Notes under the pieces: generated by a model | The model's input: the letters and a program-made list of their open reading frames with translations, nothing else | The model's database searches: none | What the model was told of the DNA's origin: nothing | In this document: one piece after another, positions 48,925-60,449 of the stretch | Position numbering within the stretch: the stretch's first letter is position 1 | Layout: each line of letters opens with the position of its first letter | Made by a program: the position numbers and the translations under genes | NCBI GenBank assembly: GCA_945643635.1 | Contig: CALZFC010000031.1 | Span: 510,001 to 574,000 of the forward strand | DNA: 64,000 nt | Direction of reading: 5' to 3' | DNA from: Allodiplogaster sudhausi | Taxonomy: Eukaryota > Nematoda > Chromadorea > Rhabditida > Diplogasteridae

Positions 48925-49239
48925 TCAACAGAAGAATACAATCACAGCAGCATACGTCCTTCTTGTTCTCCTCTCTCTCTCTCTTTCTCTCTCTCCCTCT
49001 CTCTCTCTCGTCCTCGTTTTTCTCTCCGTATGTTTGTGATTTATATCTTTTTTTCCAAGGTAGTAAAAAAAATTCTCAAAACCCAAAATTCCGAGTCTGA
49101 TACAAAGAAGGAAATGAATGGTATGAAACTTGAAAAAGGTCAAGCGAGTGAGAAAAGATACAAAGACATAGTGAAATAGAAAGAGATAGAAAGAGAAATA
49201 GAGAGAGGCTGAAAGACAGAGAGAGAGCGACAGGCAGAG

Positions 49240-49281
<42 letters not shown>

Positions 49282-49383
49282 GCAGACATAGAGGCAGCTG
49301 TTTTCCCTTCTCGAAACTTCCTCATTCAGGGGCTGAATGAACATCAGAAATATACATAGCTGGGCACCGCTTGAGAGACAGGG

Positions 49384-49433
<50 letters not shown>

Positions 49434-49505
49434 TAGATAGAGAGAAAGAGAGAGAAGAGAGAGGGAGGAATAGCGAGACGAAAAGTGTAGATAAAGAAAG
49501 AGAGA

Positions 49506-49560
<55 letters not shown>

Positions 49561-49580
49561 CGAGAGCAGAGGGAGCTAGG
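48925..49580. repeat. Dense TC and GA microsatellites
   Basis: (TC)n at 48970-49012, (GA)n at 49227-49278, and near-continuous GA-rich sequence 49384-49580. Adjacent blocks switch strand of the purine run at about 49080. Confidence 0.9.
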
Positions 49581-49599
49581 AGAGAGAATGAGATACCGC

Positions 49600-51850
49600 C
49601 AGAGGGTAAGGGAGAGATATAGAGTTAGGGATAAGCCACAATAGTAAAAACGTTTTAGGAGACATCAGAGGGAATAATAAGGTAAACGATGCGAAACTAA
49701 ATGGAGAGGCTCACAAACATGCCGAATCGTTTCTTTTTACATTGATTCCATCTCTTCTAACACACGTCAATATTTTTTTTAAGTTTTCGATACTATTTTA
49801 TTTAAAAGCAAAAAAAACCCATAAATGACTTCGTTTATAGAAGTCTGGTTAAAAAAATGTTTACTGGCGTCAATAAGTCAACCATTTAATTAAGCTTCAT
49901 TTCCTCGCACTTAACTTTCCCAAACGCTACTTATTGAATCTCCTGATCTCTCACTAATTCCTTGCCCCGTAACACTTCTACGCTCTCCATTCTCTGACAG
50001 TCATTAGCACAAGAATAAGAAGTCTTTCATACCTTTCTTGATGACAAAACCTCTATTCTCGCTGCTCCGTGAGTTTCCCCGCCTTGTTAAACTGACAATG
50101 AGGACTATGCCAATTTCACAGATAAGATGCCAGCGAAAGAAAAATCTTGATTTGTAGATCAAAGAGTCTTTCTAATGATGCATAAGATTTTAAACGTACA
50201 ACTTGCTTCACACATTGTTTTGCTCGACAGCTGTGCTGATGAGAGTCTGGCATGTAAAAAAAAACACAAAATCATAAGCTCAAATCTTAATTAGTATATA
50301 AATGGAAAATACACATTATTTCGGCAAACGAGGGTACAGATTCTGCCAGATTTCACTGAGGAAAGCGGAAAAAAGTGAGGAATGGTGTTAGGCATGATCA
50401 ACGCTTTAAGGAGAGGAGGCAGCGAAAGACAGAGCTAAGGGAGGATGGTTTGCTTTGAGAAAGAGCAGAGTAGAGATGCTGACAATGAGAATTGAAGCAA
50501 TAAATGAGAGAGAGAGAGAGAAGAGCGAGAGAGAGAGAGAGTTAAGAACACCAAAGGGCATTCGAGGTGTGTCAAGCTTTTCAGCAGCAAGTGCAAGAGA
50601 AGAAAGAGAATAGGAGAAGAGGGAACAAGGCAAACGATGAAAAGTCCAACTGGAAAGAGGAGGAGAAGAGTTGGCAGGGAAGAAATAAAGAATATGAACC
50701 GATACATTAAATAAGCCTCCACAATTCCGACGAGGACTTTCAAAAAATCCTTCACTTCGAAATTTCGTTCAACAGATCTACCAATATTGTTTGCAGTACC
50801 TGAAGTAAGTCTGAAGTAATATAATCACAACAAGGAATATTCATTCCATCATCAACCTCATTGACCTTTCTAACAAGACAGGTTCCAATAATCATAGACT
50901 TTATAAATATTCAAAAGGAATTATTAAAAAAAGTCGCTGAAAGGAGGCCGATCACCGAAAAAATAATGTAAGATTCCAAATTGCCGCGGTCTTTCGCATA
51001 CTTATTTGCGTGTGCTAGAACTGCGAAATGGCAGGCAGGGATGAGAGTGTCAACCCTAGGGTAAAGGCGGCAGTTCAGGCAATTCGAACTTGCATTATCT
51101 ATTTTCCGTGATCGTCCTTCCTTAACTTAGAAAAAGAAATCAGCCCAAATTTACTTATACACATTGATATTTTCTGTCAGAGCTTCTTTTACGAAAGCTT
51201 ATAATTAAAATTCTAAGGAAATGTTCCTGTACTCACACTAAATATTTCCATCATTCTATCTCTCATGGATCTTTTCAAACTTGTTCTCTCCATATGTTTT
51301 CACCGATTATTGAATTATGTGTTATTTTAAATGTTTTGATTTCCCTTGAACCTCGTCTATTTAGAATAGTTTTCTTATTACTTGTGATGACGAGGCAGAA
51401 TCAGGTTATATGCCTGTATCTTTGCTCTTATTTCTCAACATTTTCTTCGGTGACTGCATAAGCGGAAACATTGGGTTTTGTAAATTCTATTTTCGCCTTT
51501 CAATTTGTGTGAACTGTTTGAAAAAAGTGATGGTTAGAACTTTTTATGGATTATAATGTGCTAGAGCCATGAGATGACGATGGGTCTTGCCGCTATAGAA
51601 AATGCACTCTGAAACCAGTCTGATGAAAGGGTCCTCCGTCTTTGTACATGGTGAAAAATGATCCGTTCGACTATAGATTTGTCGACTTCTTTTGAGATTA
51701 AAATAAGAGAACGGTCTGATTTTGTATGTGTAAAAATCTGGGAACCTACAAAAAGACTTTTTCTTTGATACTTTACTGAAAATGTATTGTTTAGGTTCAC
51801 TACCGCACTATCGATGGGCAAAAAAAGGTGTCCTAATCATAGACCTCATC
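49600..51850. other. A/T-rich spacer, nothing recognised
   Basis: Unique-looking A/T-rich sequence with a minor GA tract at 50500-50540. No open frame with a recognisable domain; 51561-51821 (minus, 86 codons) is open but featureless. Confidence 0.5.
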
Positions 51851-51974
51851 ATGAATGAAGAGGAGTAGGCTGAGCATGCCCCGTGGCAGTGGCCCCTTCC
51901 TGCCGGGTTACATTCAAACGAGACTCGCGCCGCCCGCTTTGCCGCGCCAGATGACCTCTCCGCAGCAACAAGGC

Positions 51975-51979
51975 AGATG

Positions 51980-52022
<43 letters not shown>

Positions 52023-52029
52023 CTAGAGG

Positions 52030-52064
<35 letters not shown>

Positions 52065-52140
52065 CTAGAGGCCGAGAGAGAGGAGAGAGAGAGCTAGAGG
52101 GAGCTAGAGACCGAGAGAGAGAGTAGAGAAAGAGAAAAAA
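51975..52140 (+). repeat. GA array with GAGCTAGAGGC units
   Basis: (GA)n interrupted three to four times by GGGAGCTAGAGGCCGAGAG at about 40-50 bp spacing, i.e. a higher-order repeat of a microsatellite plus a short unique core. Confidence 0.85.
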
Positions 52141-53040
52141 AAAACTAGAGAGAGTGAGAGAGAATTTAGAAAATAACGCATAACAGGAAGAGAGAGGTGA
52201 TGAAAAAGATAGATTCTACCAATAGATGGAAAATTCATTAGGAGAGTGACAGACGTGAGCATGGCAGATGATTGTGGAGTTGAAGACGAATCGGAAGGAA
52301 AGCAGAGAAAGAGAGGGGGAGAGAGAGAAATACGGAAAATTGCTGCAGGAATGGCAATCAAAGAGTTTGAAATGTCATTGCTTATCAGAGTTGCCCCAGC
52401 TTATCTGTCATGCTAAAATACATTATAATTATAGACAGGCACTTTCTAATTCGTCTCTAGCATACAAATGTGTATATGCTATTTTCGCTATCTCGAACCG
52501 CATTTAGTAACATGATTAAGAGAGTGAAATTAGTTAGAAGAACGAAACAAACAAGTCGCAGCCCGATTTAGCAGCGTCCGAGGAGATCTTCTCGAGGGGC
52601 TGAAGGGACATCCGATGGAAGTCAAACGGAACGAGGGAAAGAGCGAAACAGAAAGCAGCAAAAAGAAGGCATTATAGTCATGCGGAGCGAGTGTTGGGAG
52701 GGTTGAGAGAGAAGAGGAGAGCAGAGAGGAAGAGAGAGTGAGAAGATTGGGGGAGAGCAGAGAGAAAGAGACAGAGAGAAGGTTGGGGAGAGGGGGCGGC
52801 CTTACCGTGTGGTTCCCTCCCTCCGACTGCGTGACTGGCTTGCTTGCTCTGTGTGATGGTGGTCACGTGGAAAGGAGGTGAGCCCAGAGAAGACAGAAAA
52901 TAAGAGAGAGAGAGAGAGAGGAGAAAGAGAGAAACGGTTCTTAGAAGGAAGAGTCTGATTCAAATGACCGTACACCGTGTCTTATGGCGAAATTCTCTGG
53001 CCAATGAATTTCAGAAAACATATTTTTTAATACATGTAGA

Positions 53041-53140
53041 TTACTTCTTCCGTTTCCTTTCAATACTCGTGTCGATGACCACGAAGGGCCTCAGTGATGA
53101 CGTGGGGAGAACCCAGGCCCTGTCACAGTTTACATAGTCG
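53041..53140 (-). CDS. Orphan terminal exon of an unidentified gene
   Basis: On the minus strand an acceptor-like TTGAAG at 53141 opens a frame of 33 codons ending in TAA at 53041: it starts DYVNCDRAWVLPT, continues with a hydrophobic FVVIDT and ends in a basic ERKRKK tail. Composition and third-position GC look coding. A GTAAGA donor-like site lies only 30-40 nt upstream, after a frame reading CVILYRGGKTN, but the implied intron would be about 29 nt. Upstream exons on the minus strand up to the carrier gene were not found. A C-terminal exon of a conserved protein or a gene fragment are both possible. Confidence 0.3.
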
Positions 53141-53149
53141 CTTCAATTA

Positions 53150-54895
53150 TCTGTTAAGTAATATCTTACCAAAACTGTTTGTTTTGCCTCCTCTATAAAG
53201 TATCACACAGTTTTGTTCTCCACGTAACTAATTTATGAAAGACCCGGAAAGAATGGAAGTTACCATGTTAATAGCAATCTCGAACGCCTCAAATAAAGTG
53301 TTGAATGAATCACCGAATTTACAGATGTGTTTTCATTGCTCACATATTTTCGGAAACAACGGCAAACATGAGGGCGAATGGAACTGACAGAGAAGAGAAA
53401 AGGTATACTTGGGTTAGAAAAGAAAGAAAATGAATAATTTTGGACAGCCAGACCGACAGCAAAGAAAGACAGATGCTAAAGAGAGAAAACGAATGAGATG
53501 AAAAGAAGTGAGAAGGAAAGGAGCAGAACAAGAGTGAATGAGTAGAAAAAGGGAGACGACGTAGAGTGTTAGAGGGCAGCAGAGAAGAAGAGAAGCAGAG
53601 ATGCCATAGGATTCCAAGGGAGATTCGCGATGCCCGCAAGGCTGCCCAGGGCCAAATAAAAATGCAGTGAAGACAAAGACGGCAGAAGAGCGGGGTTTAT
53701 TCTCAATTTGTCTCACAGCGAAAATAATCCACAGTACGCCGTCTGGCTCGCGTCAGTCACGTCTCGCTCCTTCACGCTTCCGCTCTCCAACTCAGCAAAC
53801 ATTAGCCGGGAGGGTGTTGTCCGATATAAATAGAAGACGCAGAAGATTAGTGGGTTGTTACACTCATAAAGAGCGTAACGCCATGAGTTTCTTTTCGGCA
53901 TTATTTATACCTTATATTATGTGTGAAGAGCTCCAATGAAGTTTCACAAATACTTCATTCATTTTCTACTAAGTTGAAGAAATACGAAACTTGTGGAACT
54001 GAACTCTTAGTTACTCTTCCTTACCTACTCATTCTTTGCCGCTCCTAACATTTGGTTTCCAGTATTTTTTAAATTTCATCTTCATGTTCTTCCAACTCTT
54101 AAAAAGTTCTCCTGCTTCTACTTCTCTCTCTCTCACTCTCTCTCTCTCTCTCACTTTCTCTCTCTCTCTCTCTCGCTTTCTCTCTTCACTCTCACTCTCA
54201 CTTTCATCCTCAATCCGAGTAGTCAGAATCACAATACAAGTGCAGGCATATGGTTCATCTAGTCATCCTCCTTCAATGAGTCACTCTCTCGTTCTCTTTC
54301 TCTCTCTCTCTCTCCACTCTTCAACTTTTATTCATTCCTTAACTTATTTCAAAGTATCTTTCTATCAGATCTCTCTTCTCGTATTGAGAGAGAGAGGAAA
54401 TGAGAGAAAGGTGGAGAAATGTCGAACAAGGACGTGACACCTTGCAATGACGTCAACAGACGTCATTCCACAGTAAACGATAACATTAACAGAATTCTCT
54501 GCTTCATGATAACAATTTTTTTTGACAGATGGAAGGTTTTTTTTCCCTTAAGGAAAAGAGAGGGAAATCTTCGCTGGCGCTAAGAATGCTTCTCATATTT
54601 CAAATGCGTGAGATTAGCCATGTGTACAAAACATTATCACATGAAATTCGTAAATGTTTAATCTATGAAACGTTGACAAACTATGCATTTAATATTCTGG
54701 CACTTTCTGGATTTATACAATAATGATTTCGCCTAAAAAAGGTGCTAAAAATCGAATAGCAGAAGATGTTAGGGGAATGAAAACAAATGTCCTCAGGGTA
54801 TTTCTTAGATCAGACGCACTTATGTTTGCACGTTGATAAGAGAACAAGTATTATCAGCTTAAAAGAGGGCTCTCCATCTTTTCAGCCTCTCTCCG

Positions 54896-54931
<36 letters not shown>

Positions 54932-55640
54932 AATCTGACACCCTCTCTATATATCACTTCTCTTATTTCGCATGTTTCTCTGATTTAGGAGAGATGTGAT
55001 ATTGTTGATCTTCGCCTGATAATTTGATGAAGCATTTTCGCGGATATTCATTGCGTGAAATGCCATCGTAGGAAAAGAAATCGAGACTTGAGTGGATCAC
55101 TGAAAGAAGCCGAGGGAAGTTAGCCGGATAATTCCTTCACTTTCCTCGACAAAATGCCTGAAGTTCAGATTATGTAAATGAAATCATGGGCGGAGATTTG
55201 CAAGATGAATCTGCAGTGTTGAAAATTGAAGTCATTGGGAGAGGGGAAAAAGCAGACAAACCACAAAAGGACAGAATCATAGGCAGCCTTTGCAAATTAT
55301 GAGGAATGTCTCTTCGACCCATCCAGACACCGTTTAATGTATTCGCATGCATTTATGACCACAAATTGTGATCCTAGTAATTGTCAGCAGATACAGTCAC
55401 ATTTTTGGAAGCGGCGAGGATCAAGAGCTGATTTGTGATTAACAAAAATCCCGACTGGGAGAAAACAAAAAGGAAAAACTATCTCACTCAAAGCCGCTGG
55501 GAAACATCATCACTTACAATTTAGTAAACCTATTTTGCCTACTAAAAACCAAACACTCTTAATTTATTGTAAACAACTGTCTGAATTGCATAAATTGTCT
55601 TCCTAAGTGAACGATGTACTGGCAAGGTGAAATGGCCTCT
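53150..55640. other. Spacer upstream of the carrier gene 3' end
   Basis: Mixed A/T-rich sequence with (TC)n at 54122-54185 and 54898-54932. A 38-codon plus-strand frame at about 55184-55300 (MGGDLQDESAVLKIEV) and a 62-codon minus frame at 53713-53901 have mixed composition but no support. A minus-strand poly(A) signal for the carrier is plausible at 55563-55568. Confidence 0.4.
55563..55568 (-). terminator. Candidate poly(A) signal of the ADP/ATP carrier
   Basis: AATAAA on the minus strand about 90 nt after the carrier stop codon, at a typical distance. Confidence 0.5.
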
Positions 55641-55656
55641 TCTCCTTTATCTCATC

Positions 55657-56753
55657 TCAAGAGACGTGCTTGAGGATCTCGGAGTAGAAGGCCAGCACCA
55701 AGGCACTGCCCATGCCACGGAACACGTTCGAGAGGGCGCCCTGCAATGGACAGACATCTTGGAGAGATCCAATGGAGAAGGCCGTACCTTGTAGAAGGCG
55801 CGTGCCCCTCCCTCAGTCAAGTAGAGAGTGCGCCAGCAGTGGAGGGTCGAGGGGTAGAGACTGTCCACCCTCCCGCTCTGCATCATCATGCGACGGCGCA
55901 CCGTATCCCAGGGGTACGCGATCAGACCCGAAGACACTACCGTAACCTAGACAGAGAGATAAAGAGATAAGGAGGGAGACGGAAAGAGGAGAGAGAAAGA
56001 GAGAAGAGAGAGAGAGATGAGAGAGAAGGAGAGAGGAGAGAGATAGAGAGAGGAGAGAGATGGAAAGAGGAGAGAGAAAGAGACCTGGCCGATAAACCAA
56101 GCGGCGAAGAAGTTGAGCTTCTTGCGGTCGTCCACGACACACTCGACGACCGTGTCGAAGAGGCCTAGAACCAGAATAGAAAGCTTCTTAGGAAGAAGAA
56201 GAGAATGAGCAGAGAACATGCCAAAGTAGCAGGCTCGGTAGATGACGATGCCCTGAATGGAGGAGGAGAAGCCGCGGTAGAGCCCGCCCACTCCGTCACT
56301 CCGCACGATCTTCCGCGCGCAGTCCGCGAGGCCCGCGAACTCGCGCGAGGAATGCGTGCGGCCGATGTCAGTCGCCAGTCGCGTCCTGCCGTGCACGTCC
56401 TTCTCTCTTCTGGTTAGAAAGACGCTTCCCCCGAACCTGGCAAAGTCGAGAGGGTAAATGAAGAGGAGACTCGTTGCGCCCGCCGCGCCGCCAGACGCCA
56501 GATTCGCCGCCAGAAAACGCCAGAAGTGCTCCTTCTTGTCGATCTTGCCGAAGGCGTCGCGGAAAGTGTCCTTGAAGGCGAAGTTGAGGGCTTGCTGGGG
56601 GAAGATCCGGATGACGTTGATGCCGTTGCCACGCCAGAGGGACAGAGCACCCTGAGAGAGAGAGAGAAGGGGAGAGAGACGATGGTCAAGGGAGAGCGGA
56701 ATGCGGTGAGATAGAGAGGGCGAGAGAGAGAGCGCAGGCGATTGAGAGAGGGA

Positions 56754-56800
<47 letters not shown>

Positions 56801-57143
56801 TAAAGGGAAAGGAAATGGCGAGAGCGTAGATGATCAAGGAGAGTGGAACACTGAGGTGGAGAGAGCGAGAGAGAAGAGAGAGCGAGGAAGGAGAGACCTG
56901 TTCCTTGACGACCCTGCGGAAACAGTCAACAATTCCACCGTATCTCTCCTCGGGAGAGATGGTGCGCTGAGCGTGTTGCAACTGAAGGAGAATCTTGACG
57001 CGGTCAATCGGGGCAACCAGAGTGCGGGCGAGTGCAGCCGAGGAACCTCCAGCACCAAAGTCAATCAGGAATTTGCGAGTTGAAGATCGAGTTGGGGGAG
57101 ACGAGGACGTTGAGGGGGGCGAGGACGATGAAGGAGGTGCCAT
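55657..57143 (-). CDS. Mitochondrial ADP/ATP carrier (SLC25A4-6 type)
   Basis: Inner-membrane antiporter exchanging cytosolic ADP for matrix ATP. Six exons: 57143-56898, 56651-56437, 56385-56222, 56164-56085, 55946-55788, 55740-55657; 948 nt, 315 aa, the usual three-repeat length. Seen in order: [13 protein letters not shown] (repeat 1 signature), [14 protein letters not shown] and [22 protein letters not shown] (repeat 2), [27 protein letters not shown] (repeat 3 plus the diagnostic RRRMMM nucleotide-carrier signature), and [16 protein letters not shown]. The N terminus has an extra Ser/Pro/Thr-rich stretch of about 20 residues. The YPWDTV form resembles nematode carriers. The 57-nt intron 56221-56165 must use a GC donor to restore YFG-LFDT; it has no in-frame stop, so its retention would add 19 residues. 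The intron before exon 2 is a (TC)n tract running into CTCTCTCTCAG. Confidence 0.95.
56745..56797 (+). repeat. (GA)n in first carrier intron
   Basis: Pure GA run, i.e. (TC)n on the sense strand, between carrier exons 1 and 2. Confidence 0.9.
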
Positions 57144-57249
57144 CCTGAGAAGAAAAGAGAAGAGAAATGAGAGAGAACGCGAGAGATAGAGAGAGATATA
57201 TATAGAGAGAGTGACCTAGAGAGGAGGAAAGCGAGAGAGGTAGACAAAA

Positions 57250-58154
57250 TAAGGAGTAAACCCATTTATTAAGTTAAAAAGGAAAAAAAAGTCAGATAAC
57301 ACGGATCAGAATTTTTAGAGTTGATGGGTTGACAGGGGATATGGAGAGTGCAAATCTTCAGTTTCTGTAACGGCAAGCGGTAGTTTCTTATCATCAATCG
57401 TAGATTTTCATAAGTCCACATTATCTTTATTCTACTTGTCTCGCATAACAAAGTACGATAATAGTGTACATTACGTTGCCTACTCTAGCAGTTTGGCACA
57501 GCAACTCCCTCATACCGAATGAGTGTGTCCCATAGGTGGAGAAGAGCGAAACAGGCAGCAAAAAGAAATGCGGAGAAAAGATCATGAGAAAATACAAGGA
57601 ACATGACAAGCACAAGAGGCAAATAGATTAGGGACATAAGAGATGAGAGAGAGAGAGACAGAGACAGAGAGAGACAGAGAGAGATAGAGAGAGATAGAGA
57701 GAGACAGAGAGAGAAAGTGAGAAAGAGAGATAGAGAGAGAACGAAAGGGAGAAAGAGAGAAAGAAAGAGAGAAAGGGAGAAAGAAAGAGGGAAAGGGAGA
57801 AAGAAAGAGAGATAGAGACAGTGTGAGCGAGAAAGAGAGATTGAGAGAGAGAGAGAGAGATAGAGAGCTATGAAAAAACATTGATAGAATAGATTTGAAT
57901 ATTCACCTGACAAATAAGCTTTCATTCAACAAAGTGAAAGGAGATCCCAAAAGCATCCTGATCTTTACTGTTTTGTAAGTAGCAGAACACACATACAAAA
58001 AATACACGGTGAAATATGATGTGTGAAGGGTTCCTACTTAAAAAGGTAATTGGGGAAAGGGAAAGTGATTTCACGAATACAACTATGAAAACTGTGAAGT
58101 GTTGAAGAGGGATACTGAAAGTCAAGAGAGAGAGAACGAAAGAGACAAAGAATG

Positions 58155-58198
<44 letters not shown>

Positions 58199-58369
58199 AG
58201 AGAGAGAAAGAGAGAGAATAGGAGGTGGCAGATTTTTATCAGCAGACAAGAAGTGACTGACGCAATGTTGTTGGAAAGATAGAGAGGAGAGTACTCGATT
58301 GGGAATAGCCACTTAGAGTAGCCTTGGAACAGAATGAGAAAGAACGTGATGGGCGAGGCAGAGAGTGAG

Positions 58370-58409
<40 letters not shown>

Positions 58410-58720
58410 GAAGAGAGCGCGAGAGAAAGTGTAAGAGAGATGCACATTTCGAGAGAGAGGCAAGAATGAGAGAGAACAGAAAGAGGAATGGAGCAAAATA
58501 GACAGATAGTGATAAAACGAACCTTCACACGAGAGAGAGCGCACCGATCACACCGCGAGAAGAGACTAGAAATGAAAATAATTCACTGAACGAAATGTGA
58601 ACCTTTACTATCTAGCACCTTCTCGGATTATTTTAAGAAGCTATAGTTTCTAAATAATAAAATTATAAGTTTGATCAAATTCTGCATAATCAGCGCATGA
58701 AATTGACGAATCTCCTCGCC
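57250..58720. other. Spacer upstream of the carrier gene
   Basis: Contains GA-rich microsatellites at 57640-57865, 58128-58220 and 58370-58415 on the plus strand, and A/T-rich sequence elsewhere. No gene recognised; the carrier promoter should lie just beyond 57143. Confidence 0.5.
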
Positions 58721-58727
58721 TCATCAG

Positions 58728-60449
58728 GTGATATCTCGGAAAATAGGAGGAGAGAGAACTTTTGAACTGTCCTCTCTATTCTCCCGTTCCTTCGCTGTTA
58801 TTGCCATTGTCGAAACCTGGCTTTCCTCCTCCCTCACTGATAGTTATCTTCTAAACGGTAACCCTGACTATTTAGTCTCTCGCCAAGACCGCCCAAGGCG
58901 CAAGGGCGGGGGCGTTGCACTCTTCTTCCGCTCTTCCATCTCCACAAACACCGTCCTCTCTAAATCATCCCCCAACGCCTTTGAGCTCCTCGCAGTAGAT
59001 GCTAGTTTTAACAGTGATCTCATCCGCTTCATCCTAGTTTACCGTCCCCCTTCATGTTGTGCCTCTGATAATTCTATCCTTGTCAACCTTCTTACAGATC
59101 TCTCCACCGCCCCTCACCCTACTATCATTTTAGTCGATTTTAACTACCCAGACATCGTCTGGAATTCCACCAGTCACCCCCCGCTTGCCTCTTCTTCTAA
59201 GCTCTTTTATGACTTTACATCCTCATGCTGTTTTGCTCAACTCACACCAGCTCCTACTTGCAATGCTCACTTCCTGGACCTCGTTCTCACCAATACTCCA
59301 TCCCTCCTCAGCAACACTATCCTCTCCCCTCCCTTCCTCAATTCCGACCATTCCACCATCGAATCCACCCTTTCTCTCTCCCACGCCAAACCTTCTTTTA
59401 CTTATATAAGGGATTACAACAAATTCGACCACCATTCAGCCTCCATGTTTCTTTTAGATTTTGCCTTCCCAGCCCCTTTCCATAAGCTCTCAAGTGTAGA
59501 TCACATGTACTCCGCACTGTCATCCGCCCTCCACGCTGTTGAAGACCTCTTCGTTCCCTTTAAACGTGTCTCCTCTCACGGTATTCGTATCCCCAATCAC
59601 ATTTACCGCCTTAAGCGGAAACGCTATGATGCTTGGCTCGCCCTCCTAGCCCATGAATCTGATTCCACTAGACATGCTTATTCCCTCATTAATTCCCGTT
59701 ATTGTAAGGCTATTGATAAGTACTCCAGAAATGTAGAAAAACACGTCATTAACTCTAACAATAAGGCCCTCTTCTTCCGCTTTATGCGCAACCGCCTATC
59801 CTCCAAACCCCGAGGGGTAGATACTCTCACCTCACCTTCTGGTACTCTCTGCTTTACCGATGATACCAAGGCCCAACTGCTAGCTGCTACTTTTTCCTCT
59901 GCTTTTACTATTGACGATGGTAACCTCCCGGTCCTCGCCCCTAACTTTGTCACTCACTCTTCCCCCTCCTTTCAAATCAATTTCCCCCGACATGAAATTT
60001 GCCGAGTTATCGAGACCTTTAAGAACTCTTCCTGTAAGACTCCTGATAATTTCAACTTGTCTCTCATTAAGAAACTTGCCATCCCCATCTCGGAAGCTCT
60101 GGAATATATATTTGACTTCTCGTACTCCACCTCATCTGTCCCTACGGCCTGGAAAACTTCCATTATAATCCCCATTAAGAAAAAGCCTCCCTATTCTGAC
60201 CCCTCCAACTATCGCCCTATCTCTATAACCTCATTATTTTCTCGAATTTTTGAACGTATGCTCTGTAAGAAACTCTACCCCTGGTGCAATAACGCTCACT
60301 TAATACCTGATGAACAGTACGGATTTAGACCTTCGACCGTGTCTCCCATGCCAAACTCATCCATAAGCTCACACTTTTCTCCCTTCCTCCTAAATGCATC
60401 TCCTGGATCTCTGCCTTCCTTAGTAATCGCACTTTCTCCGTCCGCGTAG
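58728..60449 (+). pseudogene. LINE polyprotein, endonuclease plus N-terminal reverse transcriptase part
   Basis: The larger open segment of the LINE. The catalytic Asp of RT motif A is within the part lost by deletion near 60330, and the frame downstream of about 60335 is out of register with the RT, which continues in another frame (SHAKLIHKLTLF, then the QGTVLGP motif). The first codons (58728-58755) probably belong to flanking host DNA. Confidence 0.85.

Noticed and set aside
52534..52665. Minus-strand frame with a leader-like FAAFCFALSLVPF start
   Set aside because: No ATG or acceptor opens the frame and the hydrophobic part is pyrimidine-rich low-complexity DNA.
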